Below are positions 34,551 to 46,134 of a stretch of 64,000 nucleotides of DNA, piece after piece. Origin of the DNA: Cryptomeria japonica (taxonomy: Eukaryota > Streptophyta > Pinopsida > Cupressales > Cupressaceae); NCBI RefSeq assembly GCF_030272615.1, contig NC_081405.1:24009772-24073771 (forward strand). Reading direction: 5' to 3'. A program made the translations under genes and the position numbers. The notes beneath the pieces are model-generated. The model was given only the letters and a program-made list of their open reading frames with translations, made no database searches and was not told the DNA's origin. The first letter of the stretch is position 1. Every line of letters starts with the position of its first letter.

Positions 34551-34980
34551 GGGTCATCCCTTGATGAATAGAGTTACACACCTTTGTTCTTCACAATGAA
34601 TAAGATCAGTAAAATGGTCATAAATGTTTCTAAAGAGATAATAAAACATTTTCTGGATTTATGATAAGATTGGAGATCTAAATACACAATTATCTTTACA
34701 AATGTATTGATCTCAAACTAAATGCAATTAGCCTAAAGGAAATCTCAAACCAAAAGCAAGTCTATGCTAGGGACATCCCTTTGATGAATGAAGTTAATAC
34801 ATCTTTGTTCTTCACAATGAATAAGATCTAGTAAAATGGTCATAAATATTTCTAAAGAGATAATAAAACATTACATGAACTTAAGATTGGAGATCTAAAT
34901 GCACAATTATCTTTACAAATGTATTCATCTTAAACTAAATGTAATTAACCTGAAGGAAATCTCAAACTAAAAGCAAGCAT
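34551..34980. repeat. Tandem duplication, ~218-bp unit
   Basis: GGGTCATCCCTTGATGAAT (34551) and GGGACATCCCTTTGATGAAT (34769) start two copies that run in parallel through TTTGTTCTTCACAATGAATA, AGAGATAATAAAACATT, GATTGGAGATCTAAAT and GAAATCTCAAAC. Roughly 90% identical by eye; differences include small indels. Confidence 0.8.
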
Positions 34981-35179
34981 ACTGTGTTTGGGAAGAATAA
35001 TGCATCCACTTTCTATATATTAGTGTTCCAAATAATGCTACATTTTTGTTGACAATAGTTTTGTTGGGTTTGTCCAAATTGACTTTATGTGGGTTTTGTA
35101 AATATCTAATTTCTCTATGGGTATCTTTTTTCAACATGTAAAGGGTATTGATGGAAACTATATTATGAAGAAGATGATC

Positions 35180-36010
35180 GATATCGTAACCAATTGCCTA
35201 CAAGAAACCCATAGGATGGGCATATCAAGTGTTCTTGATCTTTTGTTCACACGACTTCATAGATAATTGAAGAGTCTTGAATTGATGTTTATTATGCCCG
35301 ATTGTTTTATTTGACATCCATCTTATTATATGAACAATACTACATGAAAAATAGGGAATATAAAAAGGATGAATGCCAAATTTAGCTAAAAATAATTGCA
35401 TGTGGAATTTACCATTTTGTTTGAAAGTTATTAAATAGCATGGAAATAAGCACTTTGTCAACTCAAGCCCAATTGATATTATTTAGCCCCCAAATCTCAC
35501 AATCATACAAGATTGTTGGTGATTTTGGAAGATACATATTTTGTTTAGGCATCTTGAAACTAGAGTGGAAACATATGTCTCTAAGTGTATTAAGTGCAAC
35601 ACAACTTGTGCATAATTTCCTTTGTACCAAGGAGTATATTGAAGGGAGGTCCTATGAAAGACACGCCAAGGTAAATATATAGGAAACCACTTAACAAATT
35701 TTCCATGTGAAAGAGTTAGTTGTATGTGCTTCATTCTTAGTTGTGTTGAGAACTATAACCACATTTTTACTTAAGTTTACATGTAAAACTTGACCATCTC
35801 AAATTGACTCAAAATATCTTGAGATGTCATTGTAATCTTAAAACAATATGTGACATGAGATTGATGTCGTATACAAATAATACAATAGTGATGATCATAT
35901 CATAAAGAATACATCCACTATCTATTTTGCCTAAATTTGTAATGATCTCCTCCAATTTGTCCATGTAGAAACCAAATAAAGTAGGTGCAAATGGACCTTC
36001 CTATTTAACA
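35180..36010 (-). pseudogene. Non-LTR reverse transcriptase scrap, apparently not L1-type
   Basis: The minus strand near 35990-35940 reads GPFAPTLFGFYMDKLEE, reminiscent of the RT palm QGxPLSPTLFGLYIDxLE. It is followed by a degraded VYDINLM in place of the YADD box, then YLGVSFIGPP near 35690. Later frames are broken every 20-80 codons. These signatures differ from LINEs 1-3, so I think it comes from another non-LTR clade. Moderately uncertain. Confidence 0.45.
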
Positions 36011-36110
36011 TCAATCGTACTTCAAGTATCCTTTATAAATCTAGTAGGATTTCAAAATCAGGTAGCCACCCTCTTGTAAAGTATCATGACAAGAACAACC
36101 ATTGTTTTTG

Positions 36111-36192
36111 GAATATGCAAACCTTGAAGCTACTAGAAAAGAATTTGAATTTTTGAAATATGCAAACCTTGAAGCTACTAGAAAAGAATTTG
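36111..36192. repeat. 45-bp tandem duplication
   Basis: The block ATGCAAACCTTGAAGCTACT with its flanks occurs at 36111-36147 and 36156-36192. The copies are offset by 45 bp and nearly identical, immediately outside the gypsy 1 LTR. Confidence 0.9.
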
Positions 36193-36207
36193 TAAAGTAG
36201 TGTCATA

Positions 36208-37281
36208 TGTGTGTGTGAAAAGTGAACTTGTATCTGTAAGCACAACACCTCAATCAAGTCATTACATGCATGGTTAATCAAATATATTCAATGAATAATA
36301 AACCATAACAAATCGACCCATTGCCTTCTAAAAGATGCGAGTATAAAATTGCTCTTAGATTATAAGCAATACCAGTGACTAGACAACATCAAGACGAAGG
36401 ATTTTATCTATATGAACATGATGAATGCTAGATGGATGCAATATTAATCTAACAATATTTTTGCAATATTAAACTAAATGATTTAATCAATATGAAACAA
36501 TTAATATGCAATATCTCAATGAAATCCTAGAGCAAAAACAGTATAATAACAATATATTCTCCAGCCTCCTTTTGAATGAGAGATGAACCTGAATTTATAG
36601 AAAATTCAAAAAGAAACCAACGGCTAAGATCAACAGATGATGAGCGGTCAAGATTTTCCAAGAGGAAGCACAATCCAGGTGAATTGATATGATTGGATGC
36701 TTTTATCAATTTTAAAGGAAGTTGAACTAAATTTAAAATTAAAATTAGGAAAAAACTGATTTATTCTCTATTTCATTCAATTTTAATATTTAATTGTTTT
36801 AATTGCTTTCTTTGAGATTATCTATCAATTTTTTATTTGTTTTTTTTAAGATTATCTCCAATTGATTTCTTTTCTCAAATTTTTAATTCTTTTTTGTCAA
36901 TTAATTCCTTTTTTGATTTATTTCCATTTTTGAAGATTTGTGCTCAATTGATTTATTTAATCGAATTAATTCCTCTTTCTTGATTTGTTTCCTTTTTTGA
37001 AGATTTATGGCAATTTGATTTATTTAATTAAATTAATTCCTCTTTTTGATGATTTAATGGCAAATTGATTTATTTAATTAAATATGCTAGGATAATTATT
37101 TAAAATGATTTACTTGGAATGATTTAATTAATATTGAGTGATTGATTTTGCCATGTGACATTTGATGATTAAAGAATTGATTGTGTGCTCAAGATTGATT
37201 TAATTGCCTTTGGTTAGGACTTTGGTGACGTTGTCGAGATTAGGGGCTCATGGTTTAGATGACCATTTTTAGGGTATTACA
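36208..37281 (-). mobile_element. Gypsy element 1, 3' LTR
   Basis: Minus-sense LTR TGTAATACCCTAAAAATGG...CACACACA, 1074 bp. Its lower end aligns with 45143, just inside a primer-binding site, and the upper end abuts a polypurine tract. By eye about 15 differences, nearly all transitions, over some 430 bp shared with the truncated 5' LTR at 45143-45833. It is in minus orientation, so the element 5' end is at high coordinates. Confidence 0.9.
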
Positions 37282-37295
37282 TTTGCCCCTCTTTG
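37282..37295 (-). other. Polypurine tract of gypsy element 1
   Basis: Minus strand AAAGAGGGGCAAA directly before the LTR start TGTAATACCC. Confidence 0.85.
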
Positions 37296-40200
37296 AATTA
37301 ATGTGCGAGCAACGCGTTGGTTCAAAGAATAGTTGATGTCTAGGAGATGCCAATTCTGAACTTGATTGATCACGAACTAGATGAAAGCGAGGTGTTTAGC
37401 TTGATTCGAAGTGACAAAGTTGAATGAAGTCTGATTAAAGCGATACCGATCCTGAACTTGATTGAACTAGGAATGATAGAAAATAAAAGATACCGAACTT
37501 GAACTTGATTGCTCAAGAAGCGGATCTTACTGATATAGAACTTGATTGATCTAGACACAGTGAGTGATGATAAAAATCGATCTTGAACTTTATTGGTCAA
37601 GATACGATGAAGATAAACTGTTCAACTTGATCAAGAAATGAATACCAAACACCTGCTTAAATTTAGTGTGATTAAAGATACTCTTTAAACCCTTGATTGA
37701 GTTTAAACGAATAATCAACTTGATGAAAAAAAATGAAACTGATTAACGTTAAGAGATTGATTTAGATAAAAAAAAACAAATATTAGTTTGATATGAAGCG
37801 ATGAAACTGATATGCCCCTAGCGATTGATTTGATTCAGAAATCTCAACTTGATATAAAGCGATGAAGTTGAGATGCCCCTAGTGATGAGGTCTTGTTTGA
37901 TTGATTAGCAAAGATTAGCTATTTGACTTGCAATGAAGATTTGAAAAATTTCTCAACATTTGAAGATGTGAGGTCATAAGGTCACGAGTATGCCCCCTCA
38001 GGAGTGAAATCGAAGGATAGCGAGGGTACACAATGATTATAGGCAATTTTGAGCGATGATAATGATTTTGAGCACAAATGGATTCAGAGGAATTTTTGAA
38101 AATTTTGCGTTGATTGATAAGAAATTGAGCACAAAGTGAAGAAGAGAATGAGCAGTTAATGAAAGCACTAAGTGGTCAATGTCGTGAAATTTCAATGAGA
38201 GAATTGACGTCAGATTTCGATTTCGATACTGAAAATGGACTCAGGACAGCCGATTTACAAGCTCGTGATTTGATTTCATCGTACTTGTGTTGATTCGCTT
38301 ATGAGATGTCTTTTATATGCTTTATTCTATATGTATGCATTTCTTTTCAGTATAGATGAATGAATGCAAATGAAATATGGGTTTTTGTTTTTCTTTCTTT
38401 TCATATGCAAATAAATGAATGTGAATGAGTAATGAGAATGAGTAATGCAATTTTTTTTGTTTTTCTATGCAATAAGATGAATGCAAATGAATGATAGTGA
38501 ATGTATGAATATATATAATATGCTTATGTATGCAGCTAAACATCTCAAAACACAAGTACTTGATCAGAGAAATGATGAAAAGAGACCACTTAGCAAAGAA
38601 ATGATGATGCTCCAACTCTCATTCAACAGACAAAGAGGAAGCATTGTTACTATACCGAAATCATTCGAAATGCATGAGATGTAGAATGAAATGCAAAATG
38701 AGATGCAACCCTAAACCTAGTCACTGGACTTTGAAAAGCTTAATTTTCATCATTGAGCGTTTTACAATTATAGCAAGCAGAGTAGAGTTCCTTGCTTTTC
38801 ATGTGCAATATTAATGATCTTGTCCGCAATGACCCTTTTTTCTCGTTCATATCTGGACAGATTACGCATGGACATGGATTGCACAATGAAGAAATTCCCT
38901 CAAAACAAACAAAGAAATTATGGGAACCTCCCTGTAGCATTCAAATAAGCGGAGTCGAGGTATGTGAGGCGATTCCACCTAGATGTGAAGGCTCTTATCA
39001 CATACACCCAGCTAATTTAGATGTTTCCAGATCATTGGGATCATTCCTACAAGCAGAAAACAAGAAAATATTATGCCCCCAATCCTTGTTCCTCTTAGTC
39101 AAGATAGACTTCCTCGAGTTACTCAGAGGGATAATAATCGAAAACCAATATAAAAGACAACACAAAGAAATTTTTCATGTATAGCTCAAGCTGTTTAGTG
39201 ATTGTTTTCAATTTTGTTGTTTTGTTTGTTAACTCAGTGATAAAACTCTTCAGTAGTCAGGAGACAGGTAACTGACTCGGAGTGGATGACCAAGTTTCAC
39301 TAATGTAATATTGACTTGGTTGACATTGCTTAGGACATGTAATGTGCTCTTGTCGATTACCTAAGACTAGGACATTGATCAGTTTCAAGCCATGAGGGTT
39401 CCAATGAACTAGGATGTCACCAAAGTGATTGAAATATGTACAAGTGAAAGCAAAGATGCATGAAAGCGGGAATGCCAACGTTGCGTTGATAGATGGAGCG
39501 CTTGAGTACAAGAGGTGCATGTTTGCCAGGTTTTCACCTACTTGGCAGAAATTCATATATATTTTTTTTTACCAAGATGCCTGTTTACCAGGTTTTCACT
39601 AGGGCATTTTCTCTCTTTTTTTCCTTTTTTTTCCCCTTTTTTTTTTTTTGATTTTCTTCAGGACTTTTTCTGATTTTTAGGATTTTTTAATGTTTACCCT
39701 AGTGTCTAGCAAGGAAAAAGGGATTTTGAGTACATGAATGGATAAGCGAATGATGGTAGACACTTTCAAGGACTATCTCACAACGTTAATCCAAGCACGG
39801 GGTCCAGATATAGCAATGTAAAGAAAGGATTTCAGCAATGTAAAGCAAGGATTTCAATGATGTAAAGCAAGGATATAGCACAACAAAGCAAGGATATAGC
39901 GTAACAAAGCCATATGGTCCAAAGAAGTGGCCATGTCAAGAGGTTTGTGGAAAGCTTTTTTTTGCATTTTGTCCATAGTGTTGATCAAGATCAAGGGATA
40001 GATTTGGATAGGAGGCAGATATGATAAGCAAGATCAAAGGTGGTAATGAAGGATGTAAGCAAGCAATAGATAGGAACTAAAGGGTCTGGATCAAGTGTAA
40101 TAGATAGGACACATGAAGCCTGCAAGGATCCTTAACCTTGCCAAGGTCAAAGGTGGAAAAGGGATATGAAGGTAGATAGAGCGAATGCGGGATAACGGAG

Positions 40201-40557
40201 GATAAAGGATAATAGATGGATGCACATGGATGGAACTTGCCCCCAGTGTAAAGTGCAAAAGGATAATGGATTATGCATGATGCTTGTTTGCCAGGTTTTC
40301 ATCATGGTATTTGCCCAAGGCGCCACAAAAAGTGGTTTTCACACAAGGACGAATTTATTTCTCTTTACTTTTTTTTCCACTTTTTCATCATTTTTTTTTT
40401 TTGGAAGATAATGGAGGCATGATAGGGGGTGGAAGAAGGACCCCATCTTCTCACTTCTTTGGATGGTACCCTTAGAATATGAGTTGCAATAGACAATGGC
40501 TATGAAGGTATGCTCAAAGATGTTGGTAGGATAATGAAATGAAACTAGGCCAAGGAT
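37296..40557 (-). other. Gypsy element 1, long non-coding 3' region without pol
   Basis: 3.3 kb between gag and polypurine tract with no protease, RT, RNase H or integrase motif on either strand. It contains GAACTTGATTG-type motifs repeated about six times (37350-37640), ATG-rich low-complexity DNA (38330-38520) and a 22-bp minisatellite (39806-39912). It also has T-rich tracts, and GTTTGCCAGGTTTTCA motifs at 39523, 39582 and 40287. The block at 40316-40371 (AAGGCGCC..AAGTGGTTTTCAC..GGACGAATTTATTT) recurs at 50647-50702 just after gypsy 2 pol. Small open frames here show no domain. Confidence 0.6.
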
Positions 40558-42885
40558 TTATGCAAAGGATTGGATAAGAAGGATGGAAGAGTGAAAAAGA
40601 GGTGTTGAATAATGAATGGGATGTTGGAAGAATTGTGTATCGATAGATGGAAATGCTGGAAAGATCAACATTGGCAAACGCCTTGAGGGATGGTGGACAT
40701 ATGGAGGAGAAGTGAATCTCAAATTTTGAGATTTGGATGGAGGAAATGTTACAAATTTTGTGGCATAAGAACCCAAAATGGATGAAGGAGGTAATGGAGG
40801 AATAGACTCGGAAGGTTTGGATGGAGGAACAACAATTTTGGATGCCAATTTTAATTTTTCTTTAGACTGTTGTGCTTCAAGAATCTGCTTAGGGATCCAC
40901 ATGTTTTTTGATTTTTTATGCTTTTGTAGTTCCTTAGAGTGCATTGCTTGTACAAGTGCCTTAGGAACCCATATAACTTTTGACTTTTCTTCTTTCTTTG
41001 TGGGCCTTTGTGGCATTTTATATTTTTCTTTTTCTTTTTGGATCATAATTTTCTTTGTTTTGACATGTCGATTAGATGGGACATGTTGATCCTTGAATAC
41101 ATGTGGATTACTTGACTTATGACTTTTATGCTTGGCATCCAAATTGCTTGGAGGGAGATGTGTGGATAGATAGGAATGATATGGAGGTCTTTTAGATGGA
41201 TGGAAGGTACTCGAAGATGTGTGCCTTTGTTGATCCTACATAAGGGATGGAGGGATACATGCACCTAGAATGGATGGAAGGTGTGAAGGAGAAGGCATGT
41301 ATTTGGATTTAACTGGAGAAACGTAGGATTTATGAGAGATACCAACATCTTGAGAAATGTCCTTGAGGCCATGACCTTTAACACTTTCTTTAATATGGAG
41401 GGGTTCTTGCTTGTGGAGATCTACCCCTTTTCCTTTATAAATATTTTGACTTGTAGGACACACTTTGCTTTGGAAAGAAGGCACAAGTCCATTATGAGAT
41501 GGAGGTGGAATGTAAGGAATAATAGGATCGTGAGAGGGCTTTATAGGCATGATGGATCCTTGAGCTGAACATGGAGGATTATGTCAAGGAGATGAAGGGA
41601 TACTTTAATCTTGACCTAGAAGAGGACCATTGGATAGAGTAGGAAGTGTGTTTGACTCTTCATTTTGAATAGGACCATTTGAAAAGGTGGAGGAGGCATC
41701 ATGATCTTTCTTAGGAAGTGGATTAGGAATGGGATTTGGAAGGATTCTTTGCTCTTGAGATGAAAGGGGATCTTCTTGGAAGAAATGGAAAGGTATAATG
41801 GGATCCTCGTGGGATTCTAGGGAGACAGTATCTTTTTCAATCATTAGATGGGATTGAGGAGTTTTGGTGTCTTGATCTTGATTTATGATAGGACTTGTTT
41901 CTTCATTTTTCAGATTATCCACTTGACATGGAGTCACTTCTAAGGAAGGGATAGGATTTTGCACAGGCATATGGGATTCCTGGAAGGTCTTCATATTTTG
42001 GCATGATGGGGAAGCATTTTGAGTGGGACTCTCTAGAGTGGGCACATTTGGAATTGAAGTGCATGATGGCATAGGATCTGGGATTTTTAAATCTTTAGAG
42101 GAACTTGTATCAATATTGGAATTAACTTGGATTTCCATAAGAGATAGCCCTTGAAGGTAAACATGGGAAATTTCACGGTTTGAAGGAGATGGTATGGATT
42201 GTTGTTGAGACATTTTAGGAGATGAAGGCATCATGGAAGGGATGGAGGCCACATATGGAGCCTTGCTAGACATAGGTTCATGCTTTTGATTATGCTTAGA
42301 AGTAGTTCCTTCTTTTTCTTTAGGTGAGTCATTAGGATCTTCAATTTCAATGACACCATCATCAAGGAGATCTTGAATCTTATGTTTTAATTCCATACAC
42401 ATTGAAGTCTTATGTTTGTTATGCCTATGATATACACAATAACTACTCAAAACTGCACATCCCCATGTGGTCTTTTTAGGTAATATGATAAGATTGTTCT
42501 TAAGAAGCTCTTCCAAAGATAACTCAATAGATTGCCCCAAAGGTGTAAACTGTCTATCTAGGGAATATATGTCTTTTTGTCTTGGTGAAGGTGTCTCATG
42601 AGCTTGTTTGAGATTTGGCTTTTGATTGTCAATCATTTGTTGGTATTTTCTTGTCAAATCACATAATCGTTTTAGCACTTCTTGAAGTTTCTCACACTTG
42701 ATATCATACATTTGTTTTTCAAATGGAGTCATTGATTTATTTTGTTGGATTTCCATGTTATATATTTCTTCCTTTATATCTTGAAGCATTTGAGCATAGG
42801 CAGCCATGGGAATTGGAGCTAAGGTATCCATGAGATTCTTACTTTTGTCAAAAAAATTAGAAGAGCTTTTGGTTTGAACAGACAT
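40558..42885 (-). pseudogene. gag: Gypsy element 1 gag-like ORF with CHHC zinc knuckle
   Basis: ATG 42885 opens 426 codons to 41605. After two stops the frame region continues (41550-41236, 41142-40558). Residues 25-90 are likely coiled coil (QMLQDIKEEIYNMEIQQNK...). FTPLGQSIELSLEELLKNNLI and the zinc knuckle C150-x2-H153-x4-H158-x4-C163 with MELKHKIQDLLDDGVIE match the C-terminal end of Tat-like plant gypsy gag proteins. The rest is Pro/Ser/Lys-rich and disordered, ending with a repeated IWVPKALVQA / MWIPKQILEA pair near 40900-40980. The usual capsid core is not seen. Three stops break it. Confidence 0.7.
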
Positions 42886-45101
42886 TTTTAACCGAGAGCG
42901 AGATGTGTTGCAGAAGTCAAGATCAAATTGTAGCTAGTAGTTTCGTTTAATGTGGTGATTGAGGGAAGTAACTTAAGATCTGGTCTGGTTTCAAGAATGA
43001 TCTATCCTGTGTAAGATGTTATCTAAGTTAACTTAGGTTTGATGAGATGTTTGTTTGAACTAGCTTAAGAGATGATCGACAAAATTGTGCAACACAACGA
43101 CAGAGGTACACTATCAGGGTTGTTTATGCTCAGGAGGATGATAACCAGTTTTAGGCTCGCTGTAGACTATTTTAGACAATTTTGACTATTTTGACTGACA
43201 AGATCAGGAATTCGTATGACAGAGGATTAGACAGAGATGAGATTCTGACAGACAAAGTTTCAATGACTGAGGACTACCAATTTTTGATAAGGATTGATAT
43301 TTCGATGACTCACAAAGACCAATTTGGACAGGAATAGAGTTTATCACTAAATTGTTTGATATTGTTTCATTTATTTTCTCCAGTTTTAGTATTTCAGTTT
43401 TAGTTTTAGGGATGAAAACATAGAAAAATGCAAAATATATAATAATTCAATCACAGCACGCTAACCCTATGGAAGTTGGCTTAGAGAAGAAAACCTTTGC
43501 TTGCTGACTTAGGTACACACCCAATAGCTAATTAGAATACGGCCACTGAGTCTCATGCAATGGATTCTCAACGTCATATTAGCTGACTCCAAATGCTAAT
43601 GGGGGCACGATATGGCAAGTGTCTTGGGAGAGTTACTATCTCTCTTGCACAAAGATTATCAACCTTTCGGAGGTGAATCAAGTAGCTTCTATCTTATAGT
43701 TCTTAGTCAGGAATTCCATTTGAAATTACCCCTTGAAGTCACGCAAGCATGATTGAGGCCTATAGCCCAACAAGGTACTGAAATAAGATGTAGTCATGTA
43801 AACATGATTGAGACCACGAGGCCCTACAATATGCTCGATATGAGAGATCTCAAAGAGAAAACTCAAATAATCTCATCCTCTAAGACTTTAATCACCAGAG
43901 GCCTATTTATTATAGTGAGTTGGAATGCTCAGGTCCAAAAGTACTCACTTGGGTCAAAAGTACTCACTTGGGTCATTCTCACAGGGTGATTACTTTTTCC
44001 CACTGTGACAGGCCCACTAAAGGTACACAAATCTCAAAACTTAGAAAAAAGCTTCGAGGGTCTAGATTTCTAATTGTTTATAAAAGACAAGAGCATACTC
44101 TCCTACCTCTTAGATTTTTCTGAAAATATGAAAGACAAATTTGTTCTTTAACCAGATAGCAATTTAAATGCCTAAGAAAATACTAAATGAATACACAATG
44201 TTTAGTCGATTCTCCTTAGGCAACCTGCAAAACCAATATGTCAGCAGTCATTTTCTTCTTGGTTCTTTGGTAGGCGTATGTTTGATTGATATATTATTTG
44301 ACAAGCATCCTGAAAACATTAAAATACCAAAATTAGTTTCCAAAATAACATAAAAAAATTAATATCAAAAGAAAATTGTAGCATGCAAACTATAAATTAA
44401 ACTAATCTAACAAGAATTTCCATTTTTTATGACTATCCTAGTTATGCCAGTTTTGATAGTACTGCACTCTGTCATTTATATCTTTTTAACCAGAAATCAT
44501 TTGGCAATTCTCTTCAATGGAAATGTGAAAAACGTGGATTTACAAAACATATTAAAATTTGGGTTAGATCCAACGGTTAAATAAAAAGTTATGCCCTCTG
44601 AACCGAGACCATTTTTGACTGTCACAGAAGAATAAGTAAAATGACAATCCTACACTCTGTCAATCATAACTTTCAAACCCAAAATCTTCAGGCAAATCTG
44701 TTTGGTGAACCTGTTGAAAACTTGGTTTTAAACAACATATAAAAAATTGGTTTAGATCCAACGGTTCAATAAAAGGTTATTCTCTCCAAACCGATACCAT
44801 TTTTAACTGTCACAAAAGAATAAGTAAAATGATAGTCCTGCACTATGTCAATCATAACTTTCCAACCCAACATATTTAGGAAAATCCATTTGGTAAACCT
44901 ATAGAAAAATTGGTTTTCAACAACATATCAAAAATTGGTTTAGATCTAACGTTGAAATAAAAATTTATTCCTTCCAAACCGAGACCATTTTTGACTGTCA
45001 TAGAAGAACAAACAAAAAGAAAGATTTTTATCTACAAATTTAACACATGTTTATTAGTTATAAAAACCAAACATTAAATTTGTTCAAGAAATATTAGAAA
45101 T
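42886..45101 (-). other. Gypsy element 1 leader with a three-copy ~190-bp repeat
   Basis: The untranslated leader between primer-binding site and gag. At about 44430-45005 three diverged copies of a ~190-bp unit follow each other. Each has ACTGTCA..AGAAtAAgtAAAaTG, TCAATCATAACTTTC, a TTGGTTTAGATCCAACG-like segment and ACCGAGACCATTTTTGACTG. No gene recognised; frames at 43753-44353 lack motifs. Confidence 0.6.
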
Positions 45102-45138
45102 CTTGTAGTTGTGGGTTCGAGCCCCATGATGGGTGCCA
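45102..45138 (-). other. Gypsy element 1 primer-binding site, 37-nt tRNA-Lys-like tract
   Basis: On plus the tract ends GTGGGTTCGAGCCCCATGATGGGTGCCA in three short blocks: T-arm GTGGG-TTCGAGC-CCCAT, acceptor strand GATGGGT, then GCCA. It resembles the 3' half of plant tRNA-Lys back into the anticodon stem, differing at about five sites, all C/T or G/A. On the element (minus) strand this is a TGGCACCCATC... primer-binding site. It lies 4 bp inside the LTR end at 45143. A normal site would match only about 18 nt. Confidence 0.7.
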
Positions 45139-45142
45139 GAAA

Positions 45143-45833
45143 TGTGTTTGTGAAAAGTGAACCTGTATCTGTAAGCACAACACTTCAATCAAGTCATTAC
45201 ATGCATGGTTAATCAGATATAATCAATGAATAATAAACCATAACAAATCGACCCATTGCCTTCTAAAAGATGTGAGTATAAGATTGCTCTCAGATTATAA
45301 GCAATACCAGTGACTAGACAACATCAAGACGAAGAATTTTATCTATATGAACATGATGAATGCTAGATGGATGCAATATTAATCTAACAATATTTTTGCA
45401 ATATTAAACTAAATGATTTAATCAATATAAAACAATTAATATGCAATATCTCAATGAAATCCTAGAGCAAAAACAGTATAATAACAATATATTCTCCAAC
45501 CTTCTTTTGAATGAGAGATGAACCTAAATTTATAGAAAATTCAGAAAGAAACCAATGGCTAAGATCAACTGATGATGAGCGGTCAAGATTTTTCAAGAGG
45601 AAGCACAATCCAGGTGAATTGATATGATTGGATGCTTTTATCAATTTTAAAGGAAGTTGAACTAAATTTAAGATTAAAATCAGGAAAAAAACTGATTTAT
45701 TCTCTATTTCATTCAATTTTAATATTTAATTATTTTAATTGCTTTCTTTGAGATTATCTATCAATTTTTTATTTGTTTTTTTCAAGATTATCTCCAATTG
45801 ATTTCTTTTCTCAAATTTTTAATTCTTTTCCTG
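45143..45833 (-). mobile_element. Gypsy element 1, 5' LTR, truncated
   Basis: Direct repeat of 36208-36900. The outer ~380 bp of the LTR are missing. At 45833 the sequence changes to copia LTR across a short GACA..AAA overlap, so a breakpoint cut the element here. Confidence 0.88.
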
Positions 45834-45875
45834 TCACTTTCACAAAATAATAGTAATAAAAATCTATCTACAAAT
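45834..45875 (-). mobile_element. 42-bp copia LTR scrap
   Basis: Matches the internal LTR sequence at 46478-46520 (TTTTGTGAAAGTGACAGG region on minus). It sits between the gag start and the gypsy LTR. Either a remnant of a 3' LTR left by an internal deletion or filler copied during end joining. Confidence 0.75.
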
Positions 45876-46070
45876 TTCAATCATTGCTTGAATATGTTCT
45901 TGCTTTGCCTTTATCTCTTCCATAGTCAATGGATAGGTGCTCGGTGTAACAAAATCATTCTCCAGATAATATACAACATATTCTCCAACTCCTGATAGAT
46001 GCAACTTCATCCTTTTCTGCCATGTAGAGAAACTTGACTTGTTCAACTTCGGTGCATCCCTCTTATACAT
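45876..46070 (-). pseudogene. gag: Copia A gag N-terminus, truncated
   Basis: The minus strand begins MYKRDAPKLNKSSFSTW, the same as the gag at 8216, and continues past the point where that copy is deleted (YPLTMEEIKAKQEHIQAMI). It ends after about 65 residues where LTR scrap begins. Correct position 50 bp after the primer-binding site. Confidence 0.88.
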
Positions 46071-46120
46071 CTTTGGATCTTTAACTCAAGTGCCTTTAAA
46101 CTTTTCTTCTGAAGTCCAAA

Positions 46121-46132
46121 GCTCTGATACCA
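46121..46132 (-). other. Copia primer-binding site
   Basis: TGGTATCAGAGC on the minus strand, two bases from the LTR at 46135. Confidence 0.88.
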
Positions 46133-46134
46133 AT

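Noticed and set aside
38322-38684. ORFs on both strands near 38.4 kb
   Set aside because: Met/His-rich translations of ATG-rich low-complexity DNA in the gypsy 3' region.
37282-40557. Hidden pol in gypsy element 1
   Set aside because: Both strands were read for DTG/DLG, YVDD, DGS and integrase motifs; none was found.
45102-45138. tRNA-Lys gene fragment or tRNA-derived SINE head
   Set aside because: Only the 3' half is present, it includes CCA, and it lies exactly at the primer-binding position inside a defined LTR. An extended primer-binding site explains it better.
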